64,000 bases of DNA from Agrostemma githago (GCA_958450325.1 OY288243.1:45772878-45836877); one strand, 5' to 3'; positions 22,661 to 33,955 are shown, numbered from the stretch's first letter. Numbers and translations: made by a program. The notes: generated by a model from the letters alone, not told the origin.

Positions 22661-24515
22661 TGATAAGTGTGGTTTGTAGTGCCTATTTTGTAGTGTTTTG
22701 GTCCCATTTCCCTTGTAGAATCGCTCCTTGGGAGCGGTTTAGGGGCTTCTTTTGCTTCCTTTAGTTCGTTTCAGGTTCCCGAGACCGATTTGGAAGAGTT
22801 GGAGCGATTCCGACTCTATCACTAGTATAAAAATGGTCAATTGCGACTCCTAATTTGCGGCTGATGTGAGTTAAGATGAACTTTGAAACAAAAACGTGAA
22901 GAATGATAGTATTCTGAAATGAATGTAAACAAAGTAACAAAATAGATTGTAAGGATAGTTTGTGATGATGAATAAACCGTAACCAAGGGATAGTATGCTT
23001 AGTGAAGTAGACCTATACTTCAACAAAGCGGGTGCTAAATCAAACACGCGATTGAAGTAGCGAGTTTAGAGCTTGTAACGCGACTAACTCTAGACTTTGT
23101 CTTGTAAGCAACAAGGACGTAAAAGAAAGCAATGCTTCACTCAGTTTTGTGTATAAATCTTGTGTGTCTTATTCATCAAAGTTTACGGCTATATATAGCC
23201 TACAAAGTGTCCTTAAACCTGGCTGGTCCAGGTGATAATAACAAAGTTACATGGTGATAATAACAAAGCTTTAGGAGCTAAAAACAAAGCTTAAAGAGAG
23301 CACTAAGACGCGGCACCCTTGTGAACACAATCAGCCCACAATCATCCTCTTAACTCCGGTGCATTCCCCATGCTTGAATGAGTGTGAACCCAAGTTAATG
23401 CCTTCATATGACCTTGACTATTTGCTCCTTTATTCGACCTACACACGAGCTAGCTCACCAATTGAAGTAGGCACACTACTAAGCTGGTAGGAGGTGCTAA
23501 TGTGGCTGAACTAGGACCATTAGGAGCTAATGTCACCTCATTGAACTCTTTAGTAGCTTCTTCATTCGGATCAGCGGCATCTTAGCCAAATAGCAGCAAT
23601 AAATATGTTAAATGACAAATGAGAAGATACTCTTTTTAACATAAAATGCGTCATTTTCTAATTATGGGTTACTCTTTTATTTTTATATAAAAAAACTCCA
23701 CGCTGCTTGAAGTAATTAGAAAAAAAAAGAAACACCCATCACCCTCAACCACTGAAACTAACCCACTGAAACACACAACACACATTAACATCATCTCCCA
23801 CCTCATGACGCCATCGCACATCACCTCACCTCACACACATCTCGACGCCATTGCACATTGTATACTTCGAAAACTCACTGGAGGACGACTCCTCGCGCTC
23901 GTCTGGATGTCAGCTTTTCCTCTCCTCTCCTTTCATCGGAGGTAACCCATATCTTTCTCCATTCTTGTCATACAAGAATATCTATTACTAGAGTTTAGGG
24001 TTTTAATACCAATTAGCTGTAATTAATTGTCTGTTTGTACCAATTTGTTGGATTTCGATTTAGGGGTTTTTCGATTTAGGGTTTTTTTTTCGACTTCTGG
24101 GTTTTTCTAATTCGACTTTAGTTCATCAATTAATTATTTTTTTCTTTTTTTTTCCTAATATCCGGATCATGAGTAACATCCTTCATCAATGAGTTCATAA
24201 CCTAAGTTGGATCTAAATATAGATGGAGTATATATAAAGCATTGTAAATAAGATATTAATTTGTTCATTTTTGTTCATTCAAACTTCGGTTTGAAAATGA
24301 ATAGCTGCGAGGCGACACCATAAGCTTCAAAGAATCTCTGAGAAATGCTACATGTCCTAGTAGTTTATCATGTTGTCACATTTTTTATTTTATTAAAAAG
24401 ACAAAGAGCTATCTTTTTTGAGATAAAAACGAAAAGACCTCTGAGGTTCCAAGATATTATTCCACCTGTTCTAAACATTAAATATTTATTTTTCTTAAAA
24501 AATTATCTCCTATTT

Positions 24516-24845
24516 GTGGAGCTTCTTTGGCATTGCAAGATGTCGGAGTTCCAGTAGAATGTCCCATTGTTCGGATTGTTATGGGTTTGGTTCTTGACAC
24601 TAATGAATTCAGAGGCGATTGGACTCCACTTATTCTGTCACACATAACTGGATCTGAAGATGCCCCAGGAGACGTGGACTTCAGGGTGATTCTAATAGTA
24701 AATTCTCCGGTTGCTCGTACTTCTACTTGATTGTTGAAAATTGAAAGTACATGGTGTTATCTTGATAGCAGTGTGAGACTTTTTTTTATTTTTGCAGGTC
24801 GCGGGAAATGACGAAGGCATAAGAACATTCCAAATGGACATCAAG
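24516..24845 (+). pseudogene. Captured exons of polynucleotide phosphorylase (PNPase), two exons
   Basis: Exon 24516-24685 reads CGASLALQDVGVPVECP... and GSEDAPGDVDFR. The second exon, 24798-24845, reads VAGNDEGIRTFQMDIK. Together they match the second RNase PH domain of plant organellar PNPase, with an intron (GT 24686, AG 24797) inside the DMDFKVAG motif. The family uses this region for phosphorolytic RNA decay. Substitutions at normally conserved sites (LSD to LSH, DMDFK to DVDFR, GGDG to RGDW) suggest free decay. Keeping the intron implies capture from DNA rather than from mRNA. Nothing upstream or downstream extends the gene. Confidence 0.8.
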
Positions 24846-25119
24846 GTCAGCTAATTATAAGAGAAACTAGAATGTTCTAATGCCTTTTTTCATTTGCCTT
24901 GTAATCTAAAAAATATATGTTCTAGAATTATAGCTTCTTTTGACGATGAATTGTTCTCTTTAATGACAGCTACGTGGCATTACTTTACCCATGATGGTTC
25001 GTATACTCTAGCATTACATTTTTTCCCCAATACGTATACTCTAGCTTCACAGTTTTTTATGGGGTTCTATTATGTCTCTATGTTAATTGCTTCCTTCTTT
25101 TTTTTTTGGTGACAAATAG

Positions 25120-25236
25120 CTCCCTGAAGGAGACTTGAGGCAGAAAATTGAGAAGCTTGTTTCTCCACTGAAATTTCCATTGAAGAAATGATTTGTGGCT
25201 GATGGATCAGTAGATCACGAAGACCCAGCCATAGAA
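25120..25236 (+). pseudogene. Captured exon of a STE24-type CAAX prenyl protease
   Basis: After an acceptor (ACAAATAG) the exon reads LPEGDLRQKIEKLVSPLK, FPLKK, stop, FVADGS. This resembles the plant STE24/FACE1 segment before the conserved DGSTRSSH region, which normally lies in the ER-membrane metalloprotease upstream of its HEXXH site. A TGA replaces the residue after KK, and the frame shifts after DGS. A short upstream match (ALLYP at about 24980) may be the preceding exon. It is a fragment without the catalytic motif and is not functional. Confidence 0.65.
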
Positions 25237-26477
25237 ATGTGAGATTTCGTCTCCTGTATACATATTCTACCTTTTTTTAGTAATTTCTTGATCTTATTGA
25301 TTCTTATAGCTTTGTTTGTCTTGGATGTGATATCAATGGCCAATATATTGGCTTTTATTATTGTATACTTGCATAGTGACTTTAAGAATTCACCATCGAC
25401 ATATGAAATATGTTTCTTCTTGCTTTTGAATATCAACTACGGAGTACTCAATATTATACAATGATACTACTACTTTAATGAGTTCGTTGGATAATAATCT
25501 ATTATTCTGCTTTTTTATTTGCTTGCAATCTTCCGATGGGCTTTTATACTCCTGGTTGTAGGTAGCCAATAGGATAAAATCGGATTCGAGGCGAGTATGT
25601 TCACTAGGTTGGTAAAGCTCTCTCTCCTATTCCGTAAGTGTTAAGCTAGCCAGTATAGAATCATCTCTTAGTAGTTGATGTAATTTTTTATGAGTAGGAC
25701 GTATTACAATTATAAATTATTATGCATAGATAAATGGTATGTGATTCGAGTTGAGTAAAATCTTGGTAGTCTAAAAAAACGGGTCTATAACATTAAAAAA
25801 CTTAAAAATTAATAATTGAGGAGTACAAATATATTCTCGTTTATCTCTTTACGGTAAGGTTACCTGTCAGACAGGTCTCATCAACATATGGGTTATTATC
25901 GGATTGTTTTGTTTTACGAGTTAATATTTGAAAAAGGGGTCATTTTCGATCGATTTTTTTGTGGGTTCAATTTTGATAGGCCTACTTGTAAATGTAGTCT
26001 ATACCAATAAAAGTGAAGGGATCTTCATGAAATGCGAAAGGTAATTAAAAGAGTGACTCATTAATTAGTTGGAGATGTAATGGATTTGTTGGTTTGAGAT
26101 TGCATAGTTAGGAACTAAAGTGGCTGAAATTTTACAGTTTCATATATTTATGTATGTCTAATTTAAATTTTCCTTAGCATTTGAAATCAAAATATTCCTT
26201 TACTATTAATCTCTTATAGTACTTATTACTCGTTAATGGATAGAAGTGAACATGCAATAACAAGCGAATTTCGTCGGACAAGACGAGCTTTAATTATATG
26301 ACTCCAAGTATCTTTTTTCTCATTCGCTCATCTTATTACTTACGGAGTACTTTTTAATTATTTGGGATTTTCTCTCTCGTATTTCATTTTACGGTACTTC
26401 CTGTTAGTTATTGTCATTTTTAAGTGTGTTATTTCTTTTTAATTGATGTTAATTGGTTGATCTTGTGTTATTATTAG

Positions 26478-26570
26478 GATTGGAACTAATGCTAAGAGGA
26501 GCATACAACTACATCGAAGATTAGATCAATGAATTGCGTGACAAGTGGGTTACTTCAATTGTTGATGTAC
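26478..26570 (+). pseudogene. Second, diverged copy of the Ulp1-like last exon
   Basis: The sequence around ACAACTACATCGAAGATTAG and GCGTGACAAGTGGGTTACTT parallels 27280-27340 (ACAACTACAGCCAAGATGAG, ACGGGACAAGTGGGCTTCTT). It lies about 0.77 kb upstream of that copy, on the other side of the catalytic-region exon. It has an in-frame stop. It is probably an internal duplication within the transposon. Confidence 0.55.
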
Positions 26571-26892
26571 GCAGTAGTTAACCTATGCTAACTACTAATT
26601 TTCTAGGACAATTTTATTTAGAATACTCTGTACTTTGAAATAAATGTTTCATTATGAGTATTTTAATTGATGTTGTGGACGTATTTGAGTGGACGGTGGG
26701 CCATATTTGGTTTTATTGATAGTTTGATACTAATGTTCCTTTTGATAATCAACTACTCCCTCCGTTCCAACCATTTCTATATGTTTGCTTTATGCACGTA
26801 CGTCGATACTCGTTTTCTTTTATCTATATCTTTAGTTACGTGTTAGTAAAAATTATAAAAATTTGATATTCATAATGTATTTGTCTTGGTAG

Positions 26893-27357
26893 TGCCCTCA
26901 ACAAAGTGGAGACATGGACGATGGCTTCTATGTGATGCGGTTTATGCACGATATAGTCAAAAATTTCTCCACGATAAGTGACTTGGATAAGGTACGCTTT
27001 TCATTACTATGGTCCAATGGGTTATGAGTATGAACTTTGGTGGGGTAGGGGATCGTAGGAAAAATTACTAATTCAATTTCCCTTTGTAAGTTAGAGTGAA
27101 CTATTATAGGATGAATATGGATTATGAAATTAGGTTCGTGAACTTGTGCTTGATTGGTCAATTTTGTGGATGTTGAAGTTGTTGAAATTGGATATTTTGT
27201 AAATATGGATGCATATGAATTATGAATATTGATCGATTTTGTGGCATTATGTTAGGTTTGGATCTCACGCAAAGAGCAGCGGTACAACTACAGCCAAGAT
27301 GAGCTTATTGATGTACGGGACAAGTGGGCTTCTTACTTTAATTCTCCTTGTACGTAA
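26893..27357 (+). pseudogene. Ulp1-like (C48) protease C-terminal fragment, two exons
   Basis: Exon 26893-26991 reads CPQQSGDMDDGFYVMRFM and continues HDIVKNF. This matches the C-terminal part of Ulp1-like SUMO proteases, where the catalytic Cys normally stands in a DCG motif; here it is DDG, so the nucleophile is missing. The donor GTACGC is at 26992. A second exon (27256-27357), reading YNYSQDELIDVRDKW, ends in TAA at 27355. A diverged extra copy of that exon lies at about 26478-26570. Ulp1-like genes are often carried by plant DNA transposons, so this may be ancient transposon cargo rather than recent capture. Confidence 0.65.
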
Positions 27358-27632
27358 AATGCTAAGTAATTTTAGATTTCTAAGTCGATTGTAGTAGAAT
27401 GCTCTTTTGAATGGTGGACAATATGTAAGTTGCATCACTATGAATCATTTGGATTTGACAATTTGTTGATGCCCTTTTGAGGCGTATATTGGCATCTTTG
27501 GTGTTATTGAAAATTTGGATGGTACCAAAAGTCTCTAGAAAAAGGTTTTTTTTTCATTTTAGAAATGTATGTGGCGTATTTGTAATTGATTTTGATGCGC
27601 CCAGCCACCTACAGAGCACCATTTACAATTCA

Positions 27633-27793
27633 TTATTTGAGGCGTTTCCTACATAGAACGCCGCAAATAATGGGAGGATTTGAGGAGTTTTTTTGATAAA
27701 GACGCCGCATATAATGCAGTTATTTGAGGCGTTTTTTCATAACGACGCCGCAAATAAGTATTATTTGAGGCGTTTTTAAAACGCCGCAAATAA
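27633..27793. repeat. Subterminal inverted repeats of the CACTA transposon
   Basis: At least three, and probably four, consecutive short hairpins have the form ATTTGAGGCGTTTT...AACGCCGCAAAT, at about 27633-27672, 27685-27716 (degenerate), 27721-27757 and 27761-27793. CACTA ends usually carry repeated subterminal transposase-binding motifs. The left end shows only a weak equivalent near 22850. Confidence 0.7.
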
Positions 27794-29726
27794 TATTTTA
27801 TTTGCTTCCCCGCCATTTGCTTCTTAGCCTAAAAGGCCGTAAATGATAGATATTTTGGAGCCGCAAATGACCTTTTTCCTACTTGTGTATACATACACAT
27901 TTTGGAGCCAACGGAGTAAAGGAACGATGATTCGATGCCTTGGAATCGACCCCGAGAACTTGGGACCCAATCCCGAGCCTCCGAGACCCGATCCCGAGTC
28001 CCGAGAATCGATGGGAAGCCCGTGAGAAGCAAGGAGGGACCAAAAAGTTCATATTGGAGGCCTACAAGACCCATCCCGATCGGGAAGGCCTCAAACCCGA
28101 TCGGGATGAAGTGCACGATTAGGGACGCCACTGTGGAGCATTCCCGATCGGGTTGGCATATTCCCGATCGGGAAAGTTGAAGTTTCCCGATCGGGATTTC
28201 CCTTCCCGATCGGGAAAGTGCTGCTGCTGCCCGCATTTCCTTTCTTTCTTCTCCCTTCCATTTGTAACCCTATAAATACTTCCCTCTTGTATTGTTTATG
28301 GATCCTACATTAGTTTAGACTCTCTTAACCCTCTCTACAAGTTATAAACCCTAGATTTAGTTCCTCACATTAGCAAAAATCTCTCTTTAGTCTTTAGTTA
28401 ATTCTAGTTAATCCTAGTTAATTAGTTCTTGTATTAAGAAGATACTTGAAGATTTCTCCAAGCTTGACAACCTTGGGATTATTTTGGGGTTTCTTATTTA
28501 TACAAGATTGCATCTTTTATTCATCCTATTGTTGGTATAATCCTCCTTTCTCTTGTTCTTGTTATTATTTCAAGTTTGAATCTTCACTTAGTATTCCTTG
28601 TTATTGTTCATATTTTTTTTGATAATGGATGTTTGGATTGTGATGTTGTTTTCTCTTATTATTGTTAGTTTATCTTTGATTATGAGTGAGTAGATTTCTT
28701 GTGGGTTAGTAGGAGTATTAAGGGTAGAATATGGGTGATTAAGGTTTGATTAGGGGTAAAGGGTGAATCTTTGTTGTTAGTCACATACTTGGCAAACCAT
28801 GTGTTTGTTGAAATCCTTGTTTGAGTTGTAGTGGCCATGCTTCTCATGCTAGTTTTCCTCTACTCATTGTTTGTCTTGTTTGTGGTCATGTTGAGGATAG
28901 TGTTGAGGATAGTCTAAGTTGCGAGAGCCCGGACATACCTCGATTAGAGTCTAAGTTGCGAGAGCCCGGACTCACCTTGACATCGGTCTAAGTTGCGAGA
29001 GCCCGGACCGACTCTAGCACTAGGAGACACCCATACCCTTGATCAATCCGATCACCCTACTATTCTTATGAACCCGACATAACCCACTTCTTTCCATATT
29101 TGATTCAACTTGTTAGTTAGTCATCATTTCTTTAGTTCATTGTTTAGTTCGTGTTTAGTACTTCATTTAGCCTTGTTATAGTCTAGTTCATTGTTAGTCC
29201 ACTTTCTTCTTCTCTTCTCATCATAATTCACCAATTAGCATCTCTTTGTGTTTGATTCGTGATTTAGTCTCGTTTTAGGCCGACCTAGTCTAAGCATTGC
29301 AATACCGTCTCCGTGGACACGACCCGACTTACCCTAACTACCGTTAGGTGCTAGTTGGTTATTATTTGGCGGTGGGATCCACGACAAATCCCACCATCAA
29401 TGATCGGACGCTAACGTGTTTCTACAAGCTAGAATATGGGTTCAAATCCATTAGTTGTTGGCTAAAGCACTTATGGAGTACAAATCTCACAAAACGGACC
29501 TCAAATCCAGGCCCATCGGACCGTTCCGAGTCAAACAAGACTAATTTGGGCCAAAACAAACACCAGAAATAAAACCGACTTTCAGCGATTGGGTAAACCT
29601 TGGTCAAAGTCGTTTCCAAGACACATCAAAACAGCCACTCAAACACAAAAGTCCAATTCAAACACAAAATCCACAAGACATCCAACTCAGGGTACAAAAC
29701 GATGGACCCGCGCGACCCAGCTGGGC

Positions 29727-29831
29727 CACTCGATCGAGTGCCCCACCCACTCGATCGAGTGGGCCTATTTCAGGCCCGACTGCAGGCACAACGGGCCACT
29801 CGACCGAGTTAGCTGGTTACTCGGTCGAGTA
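29727..29831. repeat. Four phased CTCG-NN-CGAG dyads upstream of TATA in element A LTR
   Basis: CACTCGATCGAGTG stands at 29727-29740 and 29748-29761, CACTCGACCGAGTT at 29797-29810 and TACTCGGTCGAGTA at 29818-29831. Centre spacings are 21, 49 and 21. In the last dyad the outermost pair changes in a compensating way (T...A instead of C...G). Confidence 0.92.
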
Positions 29832-29857
29832 ACCCTAACCGGGGTCCTAGGCCATGC

Positions 29858-29867
29858 CTATATAAAC
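29858..29867 (+). promoter_or_regulatory. TATA box of element A LTR
   Basis: CTATATAAAC lies about 27 bases after the last dyad of the U3 array. It is the likely core promoter of the element. Confidence 0.65.
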
Positions 29868-30965
29868 ATCCCATGCAACATCAATCACAACAACTTTTTT
29901 GACCTAATTCTACCCTAATCAACACACCCTTCAACAACCTTGCAAACCCTAAACCTAGCTTTAGCAATCGAATCCCTACCACCACAACTCAATTTACATA
30001 CTCGAACTCCCGTGCAATCCGTCACTACGAGTCACGTCCGAGCATAAGAAACATGTAGGTTGAGTGTGCAAAAACCCCTTTTCTTCTCCTTTCCCATCTT
30101 CTTCGCGTATTTATCGTCATAAGGGTCATTTTTTTTATTTTCTTTATCGTTATTATCGCGTCCTAATATCGCTAATATCGCTAATATTATAAAACATTAA
30201 AATACTCGTGAATTTGTGTCGAGTGTGTGTGATGGTGGGATAAGAAAACCCGAATATACAAGTGTACTGCACAGCGTTGCCGGTCGCTTATCCCATCACC
30301 CCGATCGCTTGATTATTGAAACGAGTCAACCTAAACAATAATTCGTTTATTTTCGTTTGCATCGCATATTCACATAGATATTCCAAAACAAGCATTCTAT
30401 TTTAATAAGGGTCGAAACCCGTTGACGCGGATCCGACATCACAATCTCTAGGGATTTATTTCAATGTCGGAAAAGCCGAGGGAATCAAGTCCTCTAATTC
30501 AAGCAAAGTGTCGATCCGTTAGAGTCGATACCAATTCCATAATTGGATGTCGAATCTAATGATCTAGTCCATTTAATTAACTAATGCGACTTTTTCGTTG
30601 ATGCTAAAATAATGGTCATACGATTCGCTAGAATCACGACATTACTAAACGCGGAGAAAATCTATTCATATCACGGTAATTAATTTAAAACGACTCAAAG
30701 CAATTTTCTTTTATTTTTACTTTAGTATTCCATATCGATTCAATAATCGAATATGGGACACGACGAGCATTCAAAGTTAGAATCGAGTATAAATCTCAAA
30801 ATATTTGTACCCGACTCAACCCAATCAATGATCTACCAAAAGCCGAATCGAGCACAAATTGTATAATATTTATGCCCGATTCGGCAAAATCATCGAATTA
30901 TCGAAAATCAAAAGCAATTTCGAAATCGATACAAAATTGCAAACGAACATGGTTCGTACAGGTGC

Positions 30966-31000
30966 CACTCGACCGAGTGCCTATGCCACTCGATCGAGTG
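30966..31000. repeat. Dyad pair just left of the element B insertion
   Basis: CACTCGACCGAGTG (30966-30979) and CACTCGATCGAGTG (30987-31000) are 21 bases apart centre to centre. In the uninterrupted LTR they would be followed closely by the six dyads at 56148-56295. Confidence 0.9.
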
Positions 31001-31006
31001 ACATCA

Positions 31007-33407
31007 TATGGACATGACATAGGTCCACCCCGACGCGGCCACGCGCGGGTTTGGGGAGGCGAATGAATCTCCATATGAGATGGTCAAATTGAAATTTAAA
31101 TCGAAGTTGGAGTCGCCACCGAATTTTATGGTTATTCGGAACCGTTCGAGCCCACTCTATGTCGTAGTGAGCCGTGTAGAAAATACGACCCATTTTCGAT
31201 GTGAGAGTTTATTGGGCTCGTCCCTTTGCATATCGATACAGATGCCGACTTGAGCGGTTAATCGTATATTGAATGACTCTCGTTGCCAATGGTTTCGAAC
31301 ATCCGGAAACCACGGTTCAGAGTAAGGGGTGAGGGTACGTGTTGGGATGTTCACTAAGAACACCCAACCCCGCCCGCACATTAGCGGCCTCTACTAGGAT
31401 ATCGAATGATGTTTTAATATGCGCGTTAGTAATACGATGAATGATATGCAAACATTGTTTTCCTAAACATGTGAGGAATTGAATGGGTTGCTAAGTCGCT
31501 TTAATGCATGAAAAATTAACGTCGAAGTTGAATTTAGCATGTGAGGTTCGCTTTAGTATAATAAAACAAATGATAAAAAAAGAATGAATTTGCTACAAAG
31601 GATGAACAAACGAGTTAGTATCGATTTGTAAATAATAATATAGCAAATAAATATGCGAGATCGAAAAAAATACTAATCGAAATATGAAAAATATCGTTAA
31701 AAGACGCTATTTTGTATAAAAAAACGAAGCTCGAAAAACAATAAAAGAACGAGAAAGGCGAGCCAAGGCAGCCGGCCGCGCGGCTCGCCCGGGACGCCGG
31801 CGAGTCGCGTGTCGGGCTGGTTCCGAGAGCGGTTTTATGAAAAATCGATGCTTTTATTAAATCGCGTACGAATATTGTATGATCCGTACTCGAGTTAATA
31901 TTTCCGACATTCGTTATATTCGATAGTTGACTACGAAATCAATATCAAATACTTAGAATAGTTTTAGAAAAGATGTAAATTTTGGAAATCGTTTCGTAGA
32001 ATAAATAATAAAAACGAACGAAAAAGTTCAAAAAAAGGTTCGGGTTTCAGGCCCGTGCGCGAGCCGCCTGGGCGTGGCGCGACTCGCGTACGGGTCTGTC
32101 CGGCTTTTTATTTTTTGTTCGAAATTGCTAAATTTGATGAATCGCGTACAAAATATGAATTAATTTGTATTCGATTCATGTTTTCGATATTCGTCGTATC
32201 CGATATTCGATTATGAAATCGATATCGGAAATTTGGAATGAGTTTAAAAGGTTTTGTAAAATTGTTTGAAAAAAGGAATTTGAACGAGAAAAGATGTAAC
32301 GATTTATAATATCGCCGGGATCTTAATATAATTCTTTTCGATACAATATTCGATTATAGAAAATCGATAGCATATTTTTAAGAATGTTTGTTATGAAAAT
32401 AGTTTTTTGTTAATATCGATATTAGAAATAAAAAAAGACGACGCTTGACCCGTAAAAGGAAAACGGACGACGAAGAAGAGAAGAGAAGAAAAGGAGAAAT
32501 CGGGTTTGGTTACACCCTCAACCTACATGCTTTTGTTAACTCGGATCGGGGCTCGTCGGAATGTGGCTAGGCACGGGAGCGTCGAGGTGATGTCGGTCGG
32601 TTTAGGGTGGCTCGGTGAAGGTGACGTGTACGAGGGAGTCGGTTTCCTTCGGGTTTGGATGTAATATCGGTTTCTCGATGCTAAATGTAAGGAGTTTTAT
32701 GGATGTGTGTTGTGATATTTTCTGACTTCTCTCAGGAATTCTGTCTGTATGATCTGATGTTTTCTGATTGGTATTCGATGATCTTCAAAGTGTTGTATGC
32801 AAGGGGCTATTTATAGGGAGTTCCCGACCTTGGCTAGGAGAGGTGCATTTGAATTAGAACTACCGCTTAGGATAGGAAACGTAGGAATTTGAGGGAAATA
32901 AGAATTCCGTTTTCTTGTGAAGGAAGAAAAGGAAACCCGGCTGGTTAATGCTGCTCGGCCGAGTGTTTGCACTCGGTCGGGTGTTTGAATCGGTTCTCGG
33001 ATAGGATTCCTACTTGAGATCGAATTCCATCCTTAAGCGGACTTGTTTATTATTTTATGTGGCTGATTTTTGTGGAGTTGGAGTTCGAATTGGACACGTG
33101 AGACATCACGGTCGGTCCACAAGTCTTGGGAAATATCTTTGACCGGGTTTTGACTCGGTCGCTAAAAGACGGTTTTACCCCTGGTGTCGGATTCGACCCA
33201 AATTAGTGTTATTTGACTCGAAACGACCCACTGGGCCTGAATTTGAGGTTGTTTATGTGAAATTTGTACTCCGTTAAAAGCCCAAGCTAAATATCCATGA
33301 TTTCGAGCCCATTTCCGAGTACGTTAAAGCATGTTTGCGTCCGATCATCAACGGGTGTTTGTCGGAAACCACTATAGACACCTGGCAGCAAAATGTGGGT
33401 GTCTACA
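31007..33407 (-). repeat. Element B 3' LTR
   Basis: On the minus strand the LTR begins TGTAGACACCC at 33407. Its last bases are CCATA where the other LTR has CCACA, so the canonical terminal CA has mutated. The TATA box TATAAATAG is at 32807-32815 (minus). GC-rich dyad blocks are at about 31770-31802 and 32057-32088, and a weak CTCG-type pair is at 32954-32983. Confidence 0.9.
32807..32815 (-). promoter_or_regulatory. TATA box of element B 3' LTR
   Basis: The minus strand reads TATAAATAG. The identical box in the 5' LTR is at 55510-55518, where it would drive the genomic RNA. Confidence 0.65.
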
Positions 33408-33947
33408 GAGCCCCCACTCTGACTGAGGCTTGGACAGGGCGAAAGTCAGAGTAGCTACCAGGTCAATCAAGGATTAAAACCCGGTAGCTTTCGGTCGGGT
33501 CGTTTAAGGTCCATTAGACCTGCGTGAAGGGCCCGCCGGCCATGGACTAGAAATGTACCTGAACTGATGATGATAACTCTGTGGGGAATTGAACTCGTCG
33601 CATAAGACTTTAAAATGGGCCTGTATGTGGGCTCATCTTGTTAAATGCCGCTGGGGAGTTATGCAAATTGCATGGTCCTGTTTGAGTCGTCCTATACATA
33701 TTTATGCAAAGTAGCAAAGTTTTGCACATAATATTTGTAGGAAAAATGACTCGTGCTAGGGAATAAAATTTTGAGAAAAGGTTTGAATTTGTGAGTTTGT
33801 AGGAGTCTTTGAAAATTAGAGAATTTTTGACTTTGAAAAAGAATAGGAATGCTCGAGATGACTTAGCTAAGCCGTGGGGTAAGGATTGTATGCTAAATAC
33901 TCTAGGATTGGGAATCCTAAGGTGAGGAGGAGAACTTGGTTTTATGC

Positions 33948-33955
33948 TATAAATA
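33948..33955 (+). promoter_or_regulatory. TATA box of element B antisense ORF
   Basis: TATAAATA in the context ATGCTATAAATACCC, 96 bases before the ATG at 34051. Element A has the same context at the same distance on its own antisense ORF (13918-13925). Confidence 0.65.

Larger units (their letters stand above)
22820..27887 (+). mobile_element. CACTA (En/Spm-type) transposon carrying gene fragments
   Basis: The ends are CACTAGTATAAAAATGGTCA and, inverted, CACAAGTAGGAAAAAGGTCA, imperfect terminal inverted repeats of about 31 bp. It is flanked by the 3-bp TSD TAT (22817-22819, 27888-27890), and the empty site is visible in the 5' LTR at about 14716-14728. No CACTA transposase is recognisable. 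Instead the 5068 bp contain degraded exons of three plant genes, plus subterminal hairpins at the right end. It is therefore non-autonomous. One terminus reads CACAA rather than CACTA, which could weaken mobility. Confidence 0.88.
14563..29399 (+). mobile_element. Athila-type Ty3/gypsy element with gag and protease only
   Basis: LTRs of 1668 bp stand at 14563-16230 and at 22661-22819 plus 27891-29399. The second becomes exactly 1668 bp when the CACTA insertion and one TSD copy are discounted. A 5-bp TSD, ATGAT, flanks the element (14558-14562 and 29400-29404). The primer site TGGCGCCGTTGCCGGGGA and the Gag type mark Athila. Only gag and protease are present. No RT, RNase H, integrase or env is seen in the remaining internal 3 kb, so the element must be mobilised in trans. 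The LTRs differ at roughly 1% of sites by eye, so the insertion is fairly young. Confidence 0.9.
22661..29399 (+). repeat. Athila 3' LTR, split by the CACTA transposon
   Basis: The LTR pieces are 22661-22819 and 27891-29399. Joined with one TAT copy they give 1668 bp, equal to the 5' LTR. The dyad array, TATA box and threefold GAGAGCCCGG repeat are all retained in the second piece. Confidence 0.9.
29405..31006 (+). repeat. Element A 3' LTR, second piece
   Basis: The LTR resumes after the Athila TSD with CGGACGCTAACG, matching B's LTR at the same point. It holds four dyads (29727-29831), a TATA box (29859) and two further dyads (30966-31000). It is then cut by element B after CATCA (31002-31006). 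Confidence 0.85.

Noticed and set aside
29727..31000. Dyads as tRNA or other structured RNA genes
   Set aside because: No cloverleaf, A/B boxes or conserved loops. The units are simple 14-bp palindromes.
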